Origin: Bartonella harrusi
Lineage (GTDB): Bacteria; Pseudomonadota; Alphaproteobacteria; Rhizobiales; Rhizobiaceae
Assembly (NCBI RefSeq): GCF_024297065.1
Contig: NZ_CP101114.1
Coordinates: forward strand, 1,628,501 to 1,692,500
Length of the DNA stretch: 64,000 nucleotides
Reading direction: 5' to 3'
Shown here: piece by piece, positions 9,583 through 19,847 of the stretch
Position numbering within the stretch: position 1 is the stretch's first letter
Layout of the letters: every line of letters starts with the position of its first letter
Notes under the pieces: model-generated
Database searches by the model: none
The model's input: only the letters and a program-made list of their open reading frames with translations
What the model was told of the DNA's origin: nothing
Translations under genes and position numbers: made by a program

Positions 9583-11942
9583 AACAAATGTCTATCATGA
9601 AACGAGAAACTTTTCCTGAAGACTATATTCCCTATATACGTCATATCAACCAGCATGTTATTGCCTTAAATTCACGTTGCTTAATGACTGTCATAACGCT
9701 TGAAGGAGTCAATTTTGATACTGCAGATATCGATCAATTAAATTCCTTACATAATCAATTAAACACTCTTTTAAAAAATATTGCCGATGAGCGTGTTGCT
9801 TTATATTCTCACATCATTCGTCGTCGCGAAACAGTCTATCCAGAGGGGCGTTTTTCTTCATCTTTTGCCGCAACATTAGATGAAAAATACAAAAAGAAAA
9901 TGGTTTCGCAAGAACTTTATAGAAATGATCTGTTTGTTTCACTTCTGTGGAATCCGGCGTCAGATAAAACAGAACAACTGGCTTCATTTTTTCAACGTTT
10001 ATCAAAAGCGAAGAAAACGCAATGTGAACCGGATGAGGAAGCCATCCGTAAAATTGAAGAATTAAGCCGCGATTTTATAGAAGGTTTGGAGGCCTATAAA
10101 GCACGCCTCTTATCCCTCTATGAACATGATGGTCTGTTATTTTCTGAACAAAGTGAATTTCTACACCAGTTGGTAGGAGGAAGACGCGAACGTATTCCTC
10201 TTACCTTTGGGACTATTGCCTCAACGATTTATTCAGATCGTGTTATTTTTGGTAAAGAAATTATTGAAATTCGCCATGAAAGCAATGAACGCTTTGTTGG
10301 TATCTTTGGCTGGAAAGAATATCCCTCTAAAACACGCCCTGGCATGACGGATGAATTGCTGACCGCCCCCTTTGAATTCATCCTCACACAATCCTTTGTC
10401 TTTAAGAGTAAAGCGGCTGCTGGGACCATTATGAGCCGCAAACAAAATCAAATGATTAATACAGCAGATCGTGCGAGCTCACAAATTGATGCGCTTGATG
10501 AAGCGCTTGATGATTTAGAGTCCAATCGTTTTGTTTTAGGCGAACATCATCTCTCTCTCGCTGTTTTTGCCAATCATCCTAAAATATTGGCTGAGAATCT
10601 CTCAAAAGCACGCTCTGCTTTAACCAATGGTGGGGCCGTTATTGCTAGGGAAGATTTAGGATTGGAAGCAGCATGGTGGGCACAATTGCCTGGAAATTTT
10701 AGCTATCGTGCGCGTTCTGGAGCGATTACCAGCAGGAATTTTGCCGCCTTATCACCGTTTCATTCCTTTCCCCTTGGGCAGCTTGAGGGCAATGTTTGGG
10801 GATCTGCTGTAGCATTATTAAAAACGCAAGCAAGTTCTCCATATTATTTTAATTTTCATTATGGCGACCTTGGCAATACCTTCGTTTGCGGTCCCTCTGG
10901 ATCGGGTAAAACGGTCATTGTGAATTTTCTTCTTGCCCAGTTACAAAAACACAACCCGACAATGGTTTTTTTTGACAAAGATCAAGGAGCAGAGATTTTT
11001 GTGCGTGCTGGAGGTGGAAAATACAAACCTTTGAAAAATGGGCAGCCTACAGGTATTTCCCCTTTAAAAGGCTTGGAATATACTGAAAAGAACAAAGTTT
11101 TTCTTCGCAATTGGGTGTTAAAACTTGTCTGTCCTGAAGAACAAACAGTGACAGAACAAGAGCGACAAGACATCGCCAAAGCCATAGATTCCTTAGAAAC
11201 TTTGCCCCGTTCCCAACGCTCTCTTGGTGCTCTTCAACTGTTTTTTGATAACACCTCAAAAGAAGGCATTGCCATACGTCTACAACCTTGGATTAGAGGC
11301 AATGCCTTAGGCTGGGTTTTTGATAACGATCAAGATGATCTTAACTTAGACGCCCAATTTATTGGTTACGATATGACCGATTTCTTAGACAATGAAGAAA
11401 TTCGGCGTCCCTTGATGATGTATCTGTTTCACCGCATTCTCGATCTTATTGATGGGCGACGCATTATTATTGTCATTGATGAATTCTGGAAAGCCCTTGA
11501 AGACGATTCCTTTAAAGCTTTTGCGCAAGATCGTCTCAAAACGATCCGCAAACAAAACGGTATGATGCTCTTTGCAACGCAAAGCCCGAGAGATGCTTTA
11601 AATTCAACAATAGCACACACCATTATTGAGCAATGCCCCACGCAAATATTTTTTCCAAACCAAAAAGCAAATTACAACGATTATGTTGAAAATTTCAAAC
11701 TAACGGAACGTGAATTTGAACTGATCCAATCAGAATTAAGCAGAGAATCCCGTCGTTTTCTTATCAAGCAGGGACAAAATTCTGTTGTTGCCGAACTCAA
11801 TCTACGGGGATTAAATGATGAGATCGCCATCTTGAGTGGCACAACCAAAAATATTGAACTGATGAACCAAATTATCAATGAACATGGAAGCGACCCCAAC
11901 ATATGGCTACCCATATTTCACAAAAGGAGAGAAAATCAATGA
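9579..11942 (+). CDS. virB4: VirB4 ATPase of the T4SS
   Basis: A 787-residue ATPase that powers pilus assembly and substrate transfer. Walker A GPSGSGKT lies at about residues 438-445 and Walker B IIIVIDEFWKAL at about 630. The N-terminal VirB4 domain and C-terminal RecA-like domain are full length. A GTG start at 9579, overlapping the virB3 stop, has the better-spaced AAGGAA ribosome-binding site; an ATG at 9588 is the alternative. The stop overlaps the virB5 start (ATGA). Confidence 0.96.
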   Translation: MKQMSIMKRETFPEDYIPYIRHINQHVIALNSRCLMTVITLEGVNFDTADIDQLNSLHNQLNTLLKNIADERVALYSHIIRRRETVYPEGRFSSSFAATLDEKYKKKMVSQELYRNDLFVSLLWNPASDKTEQLASFFQRLSKAKKTQCEPDEEAIRKIEELSRDFIEGLEAYKARLLSLYEHDGLLFSEQSEFLHQLVGGRRERIPLTFGTIASTIYSDRVIFGKEIIEIRHESNERFVGIFGWKEYPSKTRPGMTDELLTAPFEFILTQSFVFKSKAAAGTIMSRKQNQMINTADRASSQIDALDEALDDLESNRFVLGEHHLSLAVFANHPKILAENLSKARSALTNGGAVIAREDLGLEAAWWAQLPGNFSYRARSGAITSRNFAALSPFHSFPLGQLEGNVWGSAVALLKTQASSPYYFNFHYGDLGNTFVCGPSGSGKTVIVNFLLAQLQKHNPTMVFFDKDQGAEIFVRAGGGKYKPLKNGQPTGISPLKGLEYTEKNKVFLRNWVLKLVCPEEQTVTEQERQDIAKAIDSLETLPRSQRSLGALQLFFDNTSKEGIAIRLQPWIRGNALGWVFDNDQDDLNLDAQFIGYDMTDFLDNEEIRRPLMMYLFHRILDLIDGRRIIIVIDEFWKALEDDSFKAFAQDRLKTIRKQNGMMLFATQSPRDALNSTIAHTIIEQCPTQIFFPNQKANYNDYVENFKLTEREFELIQSELSRESRRFLIKQGQNSVVAELNLRGLNDEIAILSGTTKNIELMNQIINEHGSDPNIWLPIFHKRRENQ

Positions 11943-12445
11943 AAAAATATCGCTTAATTACCCTCTTATCTTTGTCTTTTATCTCTCATGCAATAGCAGA
12001 AAGTACGGAAAATGTTGAAGATTATTATAAAAAAGCTCTCGAAAACACAGAAAAATTAAATGCTGTAAAATCAGAAACAGCTGAAACGATTCATGAGCAT
12101 GCAGCTTCAGCGATAAAAAAAATTAAAGAGTTCAATGAAGAACTGACACAATTACAAGCACAAACACAGTCACAAGGGCAAGACGCACAAGCACAAACAA
12201 AATCTAATACAGAAAAAATACAGGATCTTCAAATAAAACTTTCTGTTCTTCAAGCAGAACTTCAAGCGGATGCTTTAAAACTCCAGTCTCTGGCTATGAT
12301 TCAAGCAAAAGATACAAAAACAAAAGAGGAAATCCATGAGGAGAAAGTAAAAAAAGAACATGAAGAGCTTTTAAAAACACTCAAAGAAAAACTTGAAAAG
12401 TCTAATATTCCATCAAATCTTGGGAGGCTCGATGAAAGACTTTAG
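11939..12445 (+). CDS. virB5: VirB5 minor pilus protein
   Basis: A 168-residue secreted protein starting at the ATGA overlap with virB4. It has a signal peptide (KKYRLITLLSLSFISHAIA, cleavage after about residue 20) and a mature part dominated by Gln/Lys/Glu-rich coiled-coil helices. VirB5 proteins sit at the pilus tip. In Bartonella this protein is the immunogenic 17-kDa antigen. A start 12 codons upstream is open but lacks the signal-peptide logic. Confidence 0.9.
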   Translation: MKKYRLITLLSLSFISHAIAESTENVEDYYKKALENTEKLNAVKSETAETIHEHAASAIKKIKEFNEELTQLQAQTQSQGQDAQAQTKSNTEKIQDLQIKLSVLQAELQADALKLQSLAMIQAKDTKTKEEIHEEKVKKEHEELLKTLKEKLEKSNIPSNLGRLDERL

Positions 12446-13400
12446 TTCTTCACCATTTGAAAGCATTTCTGGATATATTTTAAAGCCCCTCAATGATGTG
12501 ATGGATACCACCGTCAGCAATTTATCTGGTGCTATTTCGGCACCACTTAATCTTGCTTCGATCATTTTCATCTTTCTCTATGGCTATAATGTCATGACGG
12601 GTCGTGTTGCCCTTTCCATGCATAGTCTTCTCAACAACGTCGTTAAAATTGTTGTTGTAACGACCATGGCAACCAATGCAGATACCTTTAATACTTATGT
12701 TAAAAATGTCTTTTTCGAAGACTTAGTAAATGCCATTGGCAATGCACTAAACGGCAACGACACAGGTTCCAATGTTTTTGATTACATTTTATTGCAGGCG
12801 TCTACACGCTATCAAGAAGTGTTATATAAAGCGTGGTTCCTTGAAAGAATCTTGGTGGGACTTCTTGGCTTTTTAATGATTTGCGCTGTTATTGTTTTTT
12901 GTATAGCGGGCTTTATTGTGCAAATGTTTGCGCAAGTTGCACTGGTGATGATTATAGGTCTTGGACCGCTGTTTATTAGTTTATACTTATTCAATGCAAC
13001 CAGAAAATTCACCGATGCGTGGATTACAACATTGGTCAATTTTACTGTTTTACAAGTTTTGGTAATCATGCTGGGAACAATTATGTGCAAAATTATTCTG
13101 CACGTTCTGGGTGGCTCATATGATTCGATTTATGTTCTCTTTCCCCCTGTCGTTGTCATCTCGATCATCGGAGCCATTCTCTTCCGCGCTCTTCCTGGTA
13201 TTGCCTCTGCTCTCTCCGCAGGCGGACCATACTTTAACACTGGAATCTCTTCAGGAGGACAGATTTTTGCAATGCTCTCCAATGGAGCAAGAGCGACTAG
13301 GAATACAGCTTCGCAACTCACAAACGCAGCAAAAATGGCTGGTGGTAGTGGTGGTGCCCAGGCCGCAAAAATGGGAGCACGAAGCCGTGGTCGATTTTAA
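12432..13400 (+). CDS. virB6: VirB6 polytopic membrane channel component
   Basis: About 322 residues with five or more hydrophobic segments, including LNLASIIFIFLYGYNVM, LVGLLGFLMICAVIVFCIAGF, VALVMIIGLGPLFISLYLF and VVVISIIGAILFRALPG. VirB6/TrbL proteins form the inner-membrane part of the translocation channel. The start at 12432 (MKDFSSSPF) is preceded by GGGAGG and overlaps the virB5 end by 14 bases; the longer frame from 12393 lacks such a site. Confidence 0.93.
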   Translation: MKDFSSSPFESISGYILKPLNDVMDTTVSNLSGAISAPLNLASIIFIFLYGYNVMTGRVALSMHSLLNNVVKIVVVTTMATNADTFNTYVKNVFFEDLVNAIGNALNGNDTGSNVFDYILLQASTRYQEVLYKAWFLERILVGLLGFLMICAVIVFCIAGFIVQMFAQVALVMIIGLGPLFISLYLFNATRKFTDAWITTLVNFTVLQVLVIMLGTIMCKIILHVLGGSYDSIYVLFPPVVVISIIGAILFRALPGIASALSAGGPYFNTGISSGGQIFAMLSNGARATRNTASQLTNAAKMAGGSGGAQAAKMGARSRGRF

Positions 13401-13445
13401 TGTTCAACACCTTAAAAAAAACAGCAAAATTTTTGTTTTTGCACC

Positions 13446-13467
13446 GCGCGCGCTTGCAAGCGCGCGC
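13446..13467. promoter_or_regulatory. Perfect 22-bp GC palindrome between virB6 and virB7
   Basis: Sequence is (GC)4 - TTGCAA - (GC)4, a perfect inverted repeat of alternating purine/pyrimidine in an otherwise AT-rich region. It lies in the only sizeable gap (208 bases) of the virB operon. As RNA it would form a GC-rich hairpin with a small loop, without a U-tract. Possible roles are mRNA processing or attenuation that sets the virB2-6 versus virB7-11 ratio, or a structural DNA element. Confidence 0.6.
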
Positions 13468-13608
13468 ACCACACCCCCATTGCGTAAAAGCTTTTATATT
13501 CTTGATTTTACCAGACCAATGAAACCCTTTCTTTCCATGCTTTTGTGAGATGAATCCAAGCAAAAGCGCCAACAAATTTGTATTCCAAAATATTTGTGAG
13601 TTCAAAAA

Positions 13609-13920
13609 ATGAAACGAAAAATAATTTTTTTTGTGATCCTCGCCATGACCCTTACCGGCTGTGCGTCACTAAGTGGCCCCAAAAAACCACCACGCTGTAA
13701 TGGAAAACAGACCCGTGTATTAAATAAGGATAAGTGGGATTGGAACGATCAGAATAGACAACAAGGGAAAATGGTAAAGCCTATCACAACGCCCATTATC
13801 CTGAATACCCTAGAAAGCGAACAAGCGACCGTGGACGTAACACTTCAGCAAGCTTCGCTCAATTCCATAAAGCAAGAAACGCTCTTTGATAAAACGGTGG
13901 AGGATACGCGTGAAAAGTGA
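13609..13920 (+). CDS. virB7: VirB7 outer-membrane lipoprotein
   Basis: 103 residues with a lipoprotein signal ([18 protein letters not shown], lipobox LTGC, lipidated Cys18). VirB7 pairs with VirB9 and VirB10 in the outer-membrane core complex. The mature protein is longer than the classic Agrobacterium VirB7 and contains a lone second cysteine (PPRCNG) that could bridge to VirB9. It overlaps the start of virB8. Confidence 0.88.
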   Translation: MKRKIIFFVILAMTLTGCASLSGPKKPPRCNGKQTRVLNKDKWDWNDQNRQQGKMVKPITTPIILNTLESEQATVDVTLQQASLNSIKQETLFDKTVEDTREK

Positions 13921-14578
13921 TGCACTTGAAGAATATATAAAAGAAGCACGTTCATTCGATATTGATCGCATGTATGGTATGCGCATACGGATGAAAATTG
14001 CCATGGCTTTAACAGTGCTTTTTGGATTAATGACCATCGCTTTAGCCTTGGCTGTAGCAGCATTAACCCCCTTAAAGTCCGTAGAGCCCTTTGTTATCCG
14101 CGTTGATAATTCAACAGGCATTGTTGAGACAGTAAGTGCACTCAAGGAGTTGCCCAATGACTATGATGAAGCAATAACACGCTATTTTGCTGCCAAATAT
14201 GTTCGTGCCCGCGAGGGGTTTTTATCATCCGAAGCAGAAAATAATTTTAGCTTGGTCTCTCTGCTTTCTTCACCCGCTGAACAAAACCGTTTTGCCAAAT
14301 GGTATGCCGGCAACAATCCAGAAAGTCCACAAAATATCTATCAAAATATGATTGCTACGGTCACGATAAAATCAATTTCCTTTTTAAGCAAAGATCTTAT
14401 TCAAGTGCGTTATTACAAAGCGGTCAAAGACTCCAATGACAAAGAGACGATTTCCCATTGGGTTTCGATCTTAAACTTTTCCTATATTAATGCACAAATA
14501 TCCACAACAGACCGCTTAATCAATCCCCTTGGTTTTCAAGTATCGGAATATAGAACCGATCCAGAGGTGATACAATGA
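13910..14578 (+). CDS. virB8: VirB8 inner-membrane assembly factor
   Basis: A bitopic protein of about 222 residues: a short cytoplasmic N-terminus, one membrane helix ([24 protein letters not shown]) and a periplasmic NTF2-like domain. VirB8 nucleates T4SS assembly. The GTG at 13910, just after GGAGG and overlapping the virB7 stop, is the best start; an ATG eight codons upstream lacks a ribosome-binding site. The stop overlaps the virB9 ATG. Confidence 0.92.
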   Translation: MKSDALEEYIKEARSFDIDRMYGMRIRMKIAMALTVLFGLMTIALALAVAALTPLKSVEPFVIRVDNSTGIVETVSALKELPNDYDEAITRYFAAKYVRAREGFLSSEAENNFSLVSLLSSPAEQNRFAKWYAGNNPESPQNIYQNMIATVTIKSISFLSKDLIQVRYYKAVKDSNDKETISHWVSILNFSYINAQISTTDRLINPLGFQVSEYRTDPEVIQ

Positions 14579-15441
14579 GCCAATTTTTAAAAACAATCTT
14601 TTTAGCTTTCATCGTCGCAATAAACGGTTATACAACACCCCTCTTTGCCGAAATAGCACCTGTAAGTGCACGCAAAGACAATCGTATTCGCTTTGTTAAT
14701 TACGACCCTTTCAATGTTACCCAAATCATTGGCTCTATTCGTTCCTCAGTACAACTTGAATTTGCCGATGATGAAGAAGTAACCTATGTCGGTATTGGCA
14801 ATTCTGTTGCTTGGCAAGTTGCACCAGCAGGCAATCTTGTTTTTTTAAAACCACGTGAAGTTCAGCCTGTCACCAATTTACAAATTGTCACCACCCGCCA
14901 AGATGGTAGCAAACGCTCTTATCAGATAGAACTCCAAGTGCGAGAAGGTGATGTTTCGGCAGGCAATGAGACCTATTTTCTCGTCAAGTTTCGCTATCCA
15001 GAAGATGAGGCCTTGCGTAAGAGATTAGCGGAAGCAGCAAAAGCCGAACAGCGCGAAGCAAATTTTGTCAATGATATTCTCAATATTCATGAAGATTTCG
15101 GACCACGCAATTGGGCTTATGAAGCACAAGGATCTGTACTCATTGAACCAAGTTCTGTTTATGACAATGGAAAAACAACAACCTTTACATTTGTAGGCAA
15201 TAGCGAAATCCCTGCCATTTATCTTGTCTCTTCTGATGGACAAGAATCTCTGGTTCCCAAAACCATTAAAGGCAATAAGGTTATCGTTCATGCGACAGCT
15301 GCGCAATTTACTTTACGCCGTGGCAATGACGTACTGTGCATCTTCAATAGAAGGTTTGTTCCTGAAGGTATCAACCCCGAAACGGGTACAACATCCCCCT
15401 CTGTACAACGTAAAGTGCATATAGGAAACAGCCATGAATGA
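14575..15441 (+). CDS. virB9: VirB9 core-complex protein
   Basis: 288 residues with a signal peptide ([16 protein letters not shown]...LFAE). The beta-rich VirB9/CagX domain shows [15 protein letters not shown] near the N-terminus and [19 protein letters not shown] and [14 protein letters not shown] in the C-terminal part. It forms the outer-membrane core with VirB7 and VirB10. It overlaps virB8 (ATGA) and virB10 by a few bases, continuing the coupled operon. Confidence 0.94.
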   Translation: MSQFLKTIFLAFIVAINGYTTPLFAEIAPVSARKDNRIRFVNYDPFNVTQIIGSIRSSVQLEFADDEEVTYVGIGNSVAWQVAPAGNLVFLKPREVQPVTNLQIVTTRQDGSKRSYQIELQVREGDVSAGNETYFLVKFRYPEDEALRKRLAEAAKAEQREANFVNDILNIHEDFGPRNWAYEAQGSVLIEPSSVYDNGKTTTFTFVGNSEIPAIYLVSSDGQESLVPKTIKGNKVIVHATAAQFTLRRGNDVLCIFNRRFVPEGINPETGTTSPSVQRKVHIGNSHE

Positions 15442-16558
15442 CAAACTGGATGAAAAAGACCTCAATGATCGTGATACAATAAAAGGCGCTCGCGGAAAAA
15501 ACCAACAGAACAAGATCGGAAAAGCAGCTGTTCTTATTCTTCTTTTCGGTGTCTGTCTTTATTTAGCATATTCAACACTTTCTACAGAAAAAAAACAATC
15601 TGTTGAGCTTCCCAAAAAAGGGATTATTAAGCAAACAGAGATTTTCCGCCCTGCTGAGCTAAAACCGGTCCCCCTTCAACAAAGTGAACAAAAGGGTACT
15701 CTGTTACCCAAGGTTGAGCTCCCAACACCGACAATCACTCAATCAAGGCCTGATGATAAACTTTTAGAAGCAGCACAACGTGCTCCTGTATTGGCTTATG
15801 CGAATAAACAGCAAGGAACAGCAATAACAAACAATGGTATTTTAGCGAATCCACTTGAAAAAAAGCCTGATGAAACAGCACAACGCTTTAACAATCTTCT
15901 CAAGCCCACAACCCTTGAAGGTATTCGTGCTTCAACACTTGGCAACCGCAACTACATCATTGCCATGGGTTCTTCTATTCCCTGTATTTTAGAAACAGCC
16001 ATTAGCAGTGATCAACAAGGGTTTACCAGCTGTATCGTCTCTAGGGATATTTTGTCAGACAATGGTCGCGTTGTCCTCCTTGATAAAGGCACACAAATTG
16101 TTGGCGAATATCGCGCTGGATTGAAAAGAGGGCAAAATCGCCTCTTTGTTCTCTGGAATAGAGCGAAAACCCCAGATGGGGTCATTATCACATTGGCTTC
16201 ACCTGCTACGGATTCTTTGGGGCGTTCTGGTATGGATGGCGATATTGATAATCATTGGTTAGAACGCATTGGCTCTGCGCTTCTTGTCTCAATTGTCAAA
16301 GATGCAACAAGTTATGTAAAAAACCGTCTTTCAAAAGATACAGAAAAGCAAGAATCTGAAACAGCCTCTTCGGGACAAAATATTGCAAAGATTCTCACAG
16401 AAAATTACACTAATATTCCTCCCACATTGACCAAAAATCAAGGGGAAATGGTCAATGTTTTTGTGGCCCGCGATTTAGATTTTTCCAGTGTTTATAAATT
16501 AAAAATGATTGAAAACAAAAAACAAATTATCAACCGGACTCTTTCAAGAAACTTTTAG
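15434..16558 (+). CDS. virB10: VirB10 envelope-spanning scaffold
   Basis: 374 residues: cytoplasmic N-terminus, one membrane helix (AAVLILLFGVCLYLAYS, about residues 32-48), a periplasmic proline-containing linker and the C-terminal TrbI/VirB10 domain (SIPCILETAISSDQQGFTSC, then VLLDKGTQIVGEY, and DGVIITLASPATDSLGRSG). VirB10 spans both membranes and transmits ATP-driven signals to the outer-membrane pore. Overlaps virB9 by 8 bases. Confidence 0.95.
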   Translation: MNDKLDEKDLNDRDTIKGARGKNQQNKIGKAAVLILLFGVCLYLAYSTLSTEKKQSVELPKKGIIKQTEIFRPAELKPVPLQQSEQKGTLLPKVELPTPTITQSRPDDKLLEAAQRAPVLAYANKQQGTAITNNGILANPLEKKPDETAQRFNNLLKPTTLEGIRASTLGNRNYIIAMGSSIPCILETAISSDQQGFTSCIVSRDILSDNGRVVLLDKGTQIVGEYRAGLKRGQNRLFVLWNRAKTPDGVIITLASPATDSLGRSGMDGDIDNHWLERIGSALLVSIVKDATSYVKNRLSKDTEKQESETASSGQNIAKILTENYTNIPPTLTKNQGEMVNVFVARDLDFSSVYKLKMIENKKQIINRTLSRNF

Positions 16559-16581
16559 AAAAATTCTGTGGTACCCTTAAA

Positions 16582-17649
16582 ATGATCCCTACTATACAAC
16601 CATTAAATGATGAAACGGTCGCAATTGTTTTAACAAAACTTGAGCCAATCCGTGCTTTTTTGAAAGATGAAAGTCTTTTTGAAATTGTTATCAATCGCCC
16701 CTATCAAATCATGACGGAAGGGTTTGAAGGATGGAAAACCATAGAGGTACCAGCCCTTTCGTTTAATGAACTTATGGGGATTGCTAAAGTTGTCGCATCC
16801 TACTCTAAGCAAAATATATCGGATAAAAATCCAATCTTATCAGCAACGCTACCCGATAATGAACGTATTCAAATTGTCATCCCTCCAGCGGTCGAAAAAG
16901 ACACCATCAGTATCACAATTCGCAAACCATCATCACGCAATTTTTCCCTAGAAGACCTTGCTAGTAAAGGTCTCTTTTCCTTGTGTGAACAGGTATCATT
17001 CACACCTTTAAAGGATTATCAATCGCGTTCTCATGAACTTAAAAACACGGAACATGATTTGATAACGGCTTATTGCAACAGGGACTTTGCTTCCTTTTTA
17101 AATCAAGCTGTACAACATCAAAAAAACATTCTGATTTCCGGAAAAACCGGTTCGGGAAAAACAACACTTTCAAAAGCACTGATTGCCAAAATTCCCAGTA
17201 ATGAACGTATTATCACCATTGAAGATACACAAGAACTGGTTGTCCCACAACAAAACCATGTTTCTATGATTTATTCAAAAGATGGGCAGGGTTTAGCCTC
17301 TATTGGTCCCAAAGAATTGCTTGAATCTGCTTTACGCATGCGTCCTGACCGCATTCTTTTACAAGAACTTCGCGATGGCACGGCCTTTTATTATATCCGC
17401 AATGTCAATTCAGGGCACCCAGGTTCCATTACCACGGTTCATGCCTCAACGGCCCTGTCTGCCTTTGAACAAATGACCCTTTTGGTCAAAGAAAGTGAAG
17501 GTGGAAGTGATTTAGAGCGTGATGATATTCGAGGACTCTTGATCTCAATGATTGATATTATCATTCAATGTAAACGGGTTAAAGGGAATTTTAAAGTCAC
17601 GGAAATCTATTATGACCCGTTCAAACAACGCAACATCTTTGGGGAGTAA
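16582..17649 (+). CDS. virB11: VirB11 traffic ATPase
   Basis: 355-residue hexameric AAA-type ATPase of the VirB11/PulE family. Walker A GKTGSGKTT is at about residues 187-195, an Asp box (IITIEDTQEL) and Walker B (RMRPDRILLQELRDG) follow, and the His box is GHPGSITTVHA. It sits at the cytoplasmic base of the channel. It is the last gene of the virB operon, 71 bases before biaA. Confidence 0.96.
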   Translation: MIPTIQPLNDETVAIVLTKLEPIRAFLKDESLFEIVINRPYQIMTEGFEGWKTIEVPALSFNELMGIAKVVASYSKQNISDKNPILSATLPDNERIQIVIPPAVEKDTISITIRKPSSRNFSLEDLASKGLFSLCEQVSFTPLKDYQSRSHELKNTEHDLITAYCNRDFASFLNQAVQHQKNILISGKTGSGKTTLSKALIAKIPSNERIITIEDTQELVVPQQNHVSMIYSKDGQGLASIGPKELLESALRMRPDRILLQELRDGTAFYYIRNVNSGHPGSITTVHASTALSAFEQMTLLVKESEGGSDLERDDIRGLLISMIDIIIQCKRVKGNFKVTEIYYDPFKQRNIFGE

Positions 17650-17720
17650 CGGCATAAAGAACCCTCTCCTGTCAAAAGACCTTTTAAAGCAACTGTTGAA
17701 AAGCGATAAAGGAAGAACAA

Positions 17721-17927
17721 ATGGCAACAAACAAAACAGAAGATCTTTTATCTCATAGGGCGGAAGAATTAGAAAAACGCCGTCAAGCAGTTGATGCAAC
17801 GATTAACAGCCATGAAATTGAGGGAATAACACTCCATCCTAAAACACTGGAAATTTTAGAACAATACGCAAGGGGAGATCTTTCCCTCAAAGAATTTAAC
17901 ACTCTTATGGACAACGCTATACTATAA
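17721..17927 (+). CDS. biaA: FIC antitoxin of the VbhA/BiaA type
   Basis: A 68-residue protein with the class I FIC-inhibitory motif (S/T)xxxE(G/N), seen as S30-H-E-I-E34-G35. In this family the helix inserts into the FIC active site and its glutamate blocks ATP alignment. The C-terminal half (HPKTLEILEQYARGDLSLKE...FNTLMDNAIL) is the typical antitoxin tail. It ends 10 bases before bepA, so the pair keeps the bicistronic layout of a FicTA module. It is expected to restrain BepA AMP transfer inside the bacterium before translocation. Related remnants are visible upstream of bepB and bepC. Confidence 0.85.
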   Translation: MATNKTEDLLSHRAEELEKRRQAVDATINSHEIEGITLHPKTLEILEQYARGDLSLKEFNTLMDNAIL

Positions 17928-17937
17928 GGAAAGAACA

Positions 17938-19572
17938 ATGCCAAAAGCAAAAGCAAAAACAAAAAATATACAGACACCTTCTCCCCATCATTATGTTTAT
18001 CCTAAAACGACAACACTAAAAAATAAATATGGAATAAAGGACTTAAAATCTTTTCTGGAGAAATGTTCGCATGATACAACACAAGCAATGGTCAATCTGC
18101 GTGAAGAACCCCTACCAGACCATTTTGATAGCACTTATCTCTGCCATATTCACCGACAGTTATTTAAAAATACATTTGAATGGGCTGGACATCTGCGCCA
18201 TATCCCCTTTACGTTTTCAGATGGCACCATAGCTGCCATGCCCGAAATGAAAAGAACGGGTTGGGAAAATCCTTTTGCTATCGGAGATGAGGTCCAAGAA
18301 GGTTTACAAACATTAGAGCAAACACTTGTAGAAAAAAACAATCTGCGAGATTTGACGCGTGAAGAATTTAACTCTGAAGCAATAAGCTTATTTAACTCTC
18401 TCAATCAACTTCATCCTTTCAGAGAAGGCAATGGACGCACACAACGAGTCTTTTTTGAAAAACTCGCTCTTGCAGCAGGGCATCAGCTTGATTTCTCACT
18501 TGTCACAAAAGAACGCATGATGCTCGCCAGTGTTGCTGTGGCAGAAAAAAATGATCTAGAACCTATGCGCCATTTGTTTGAGGATATCTCCAATCCAGAA
18601 AAAATTCTTCTTTTAAAAGAATTTATGGGAAACATGAAAGCTCTTGGACGCAATGTAAATGACCGCCCTGTTGTGGTTGCAAAAGAAGGTGAAATCTATA
18701 CGGGCACTTATAGAGGTGCTGGTTTTGAAAGCTTCGCGTTCAACGTCAAAGGTGCTTACATCATTGGCAACAAAGATCATCTCCCACCAGAACAATTAAA
18801 AACATTAAAACCCGGTGATAAATTTACCTTTACAGTTCCAAAAGCACAAGACCTTGAAAACACGCTCATTCCCAAAGAGGCACGAGCCCCTTTGACGAAA
18901 GCTGAATATGCCGAAATGATTAGCCAAGATGCTTGTGTCCATAAATGCCGCGAACAAATCCAGAAATGCGCAAAAATCGTTTATGGAAGCTCAAAAGCAT
19001 TAAACACACAGATAGTAGAGCTTATTAAAAATCCAAATCTTGGTCAACAACTCACTAAACAGATTGCGGAGTATCCGCAATCTGTTGCTCATCTTGCCGG
19101 TTTCGACTTCCTATGCTTTAAAACGCAAGCACGTGCCAATGCTGAAGAGTGTGTTGAAACACTCTGTCATACCATTGAAAATTTTGCGCACGCTGTAAAA
19201 CATGCTAAACAAGAAATCACAAAAGAGCATCAAACAGAACAAAAACGTTGCGGACAAACAGTAGCAATACCAAGTCAGAACTTACAAAATCTCTTCACTT
19301 TACCAAAAAAATTGCAGCAAGAAACCTTACAAGCTTCTCCCTTTCTTCAAAAAGAACTCTGTGGTTTTGTAAAAGATGTCAATGAACGTCTTTCACTAAA
19401 CGAACAGAAAGCCATCAAAAACAATGATCATGCAACAGTTGCGAAAAGCCTTGGTGTCTCAGAACGTAAAGCACAGGAAATTAGCGAAATAACGAAGCAA
19501 GCCAGCGAAATGTATCAACAATCGCAAATACGTACAGTCAATCGTTCAAAAGTGCTCACTATGGCTAGCTAA
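17938..19572 (+). CDS. bepA: Bep effector BepA (FIC-OB-BID)
   Basis: 544 residues, the length of known BepA. The FIC motif HPFREGNGRTQR at residues 159-170 is canonical (catalytic His159, acidic residue, GNGR, final Arg), so AMP transfer is predicted. An OB-fold follows (about 230-310, including VAKEGEIYTGTYRGAGFESF), then the BID domain (about 325-440, with KIVYGSSKALNTQIVELI). The tail carries another helical segment and short basic C-terminus (NRSKVLTMAS), the positively charged type IV secretion signal. BID plus tail direct transfer through VirD4/VirB into host cells, where BepA is reported to act against apoptosis of endothelial cells. Confidence 0.95.
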   Translation: MPKAKAKTKNIQTPSPHHYVYPKTTTLKNKYGIKDLKSFLEKCSHDTTQAMVNLREEPLPDHFDSTYLCHIHRQLFKNTFEWAGHLRHIPFTFSDGTIAAMPEMKRTGWENPFAIGDEVQEGLQTLEQTLVEKNNLRDLTREEFNSEAISLFNSLNQLHPFREGNGRTQRVFFEKLALAAGHQLDFSLVTKERMMLASVAVAEKNDLEPMRHLFEDISNPEKILLLKEFMGNMKALGRNVNDRPVVVAKEGEIYTGTYRGAGFESFAFNVKGAYIIGNKDHLPPEQLKTLKPGDKFTFTVPKAQDLENTLIPKEARAPLTKAEYAEMISQDACVHKCREQIQKCAKIVYGSSKALNTQIVELIKNPNLGQQLTKQIAEYPQSVAHLAGFDFLCFKTQARANAEECVETLCHTIENFAHAVKHAKQEITKEHQTEQKRCGQTVAIPSQNLQNLFTLPKKLQQETLQASPFLQKELCGFVKDVNERLSLNEQKAIKNNDHATVAKSLGVSERKAQEISEITKQASEMYQQSQIRTVNRSKVLTMAS

Positions 19573-19847
19573 ACACTTGTGAACTGTTTCTACTTCATTT
19601 GAACAGCTATAGTGAGAAGATACTCTAACGAACGAACACACTCTCCCATGAGAAAAAACAGGTCATAGTGTCAAGAAAAAAGAAAATATTTCACGCTAGA
19701 GGGCATCATTTTAAGCCTCTACGAACAGAACAAAACATAAGACATAACAAGTCATAACTTTAAGGTGAGAAAGATGATAAAAAGATCACAAAGAGGAAGC
19801 GCATACAGAACACGCAAGATCTTTACGCTTAGAAGAAACAAAATGTA
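19573..19847. other. bepA-bepB intergenic region
   Basis: No gene. An inverted pair (AACTGTT/GAACAG) just after the bepA stop is too weak to call a terminator. The right end merges into the biaA remnant. Confidence 0.4.
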
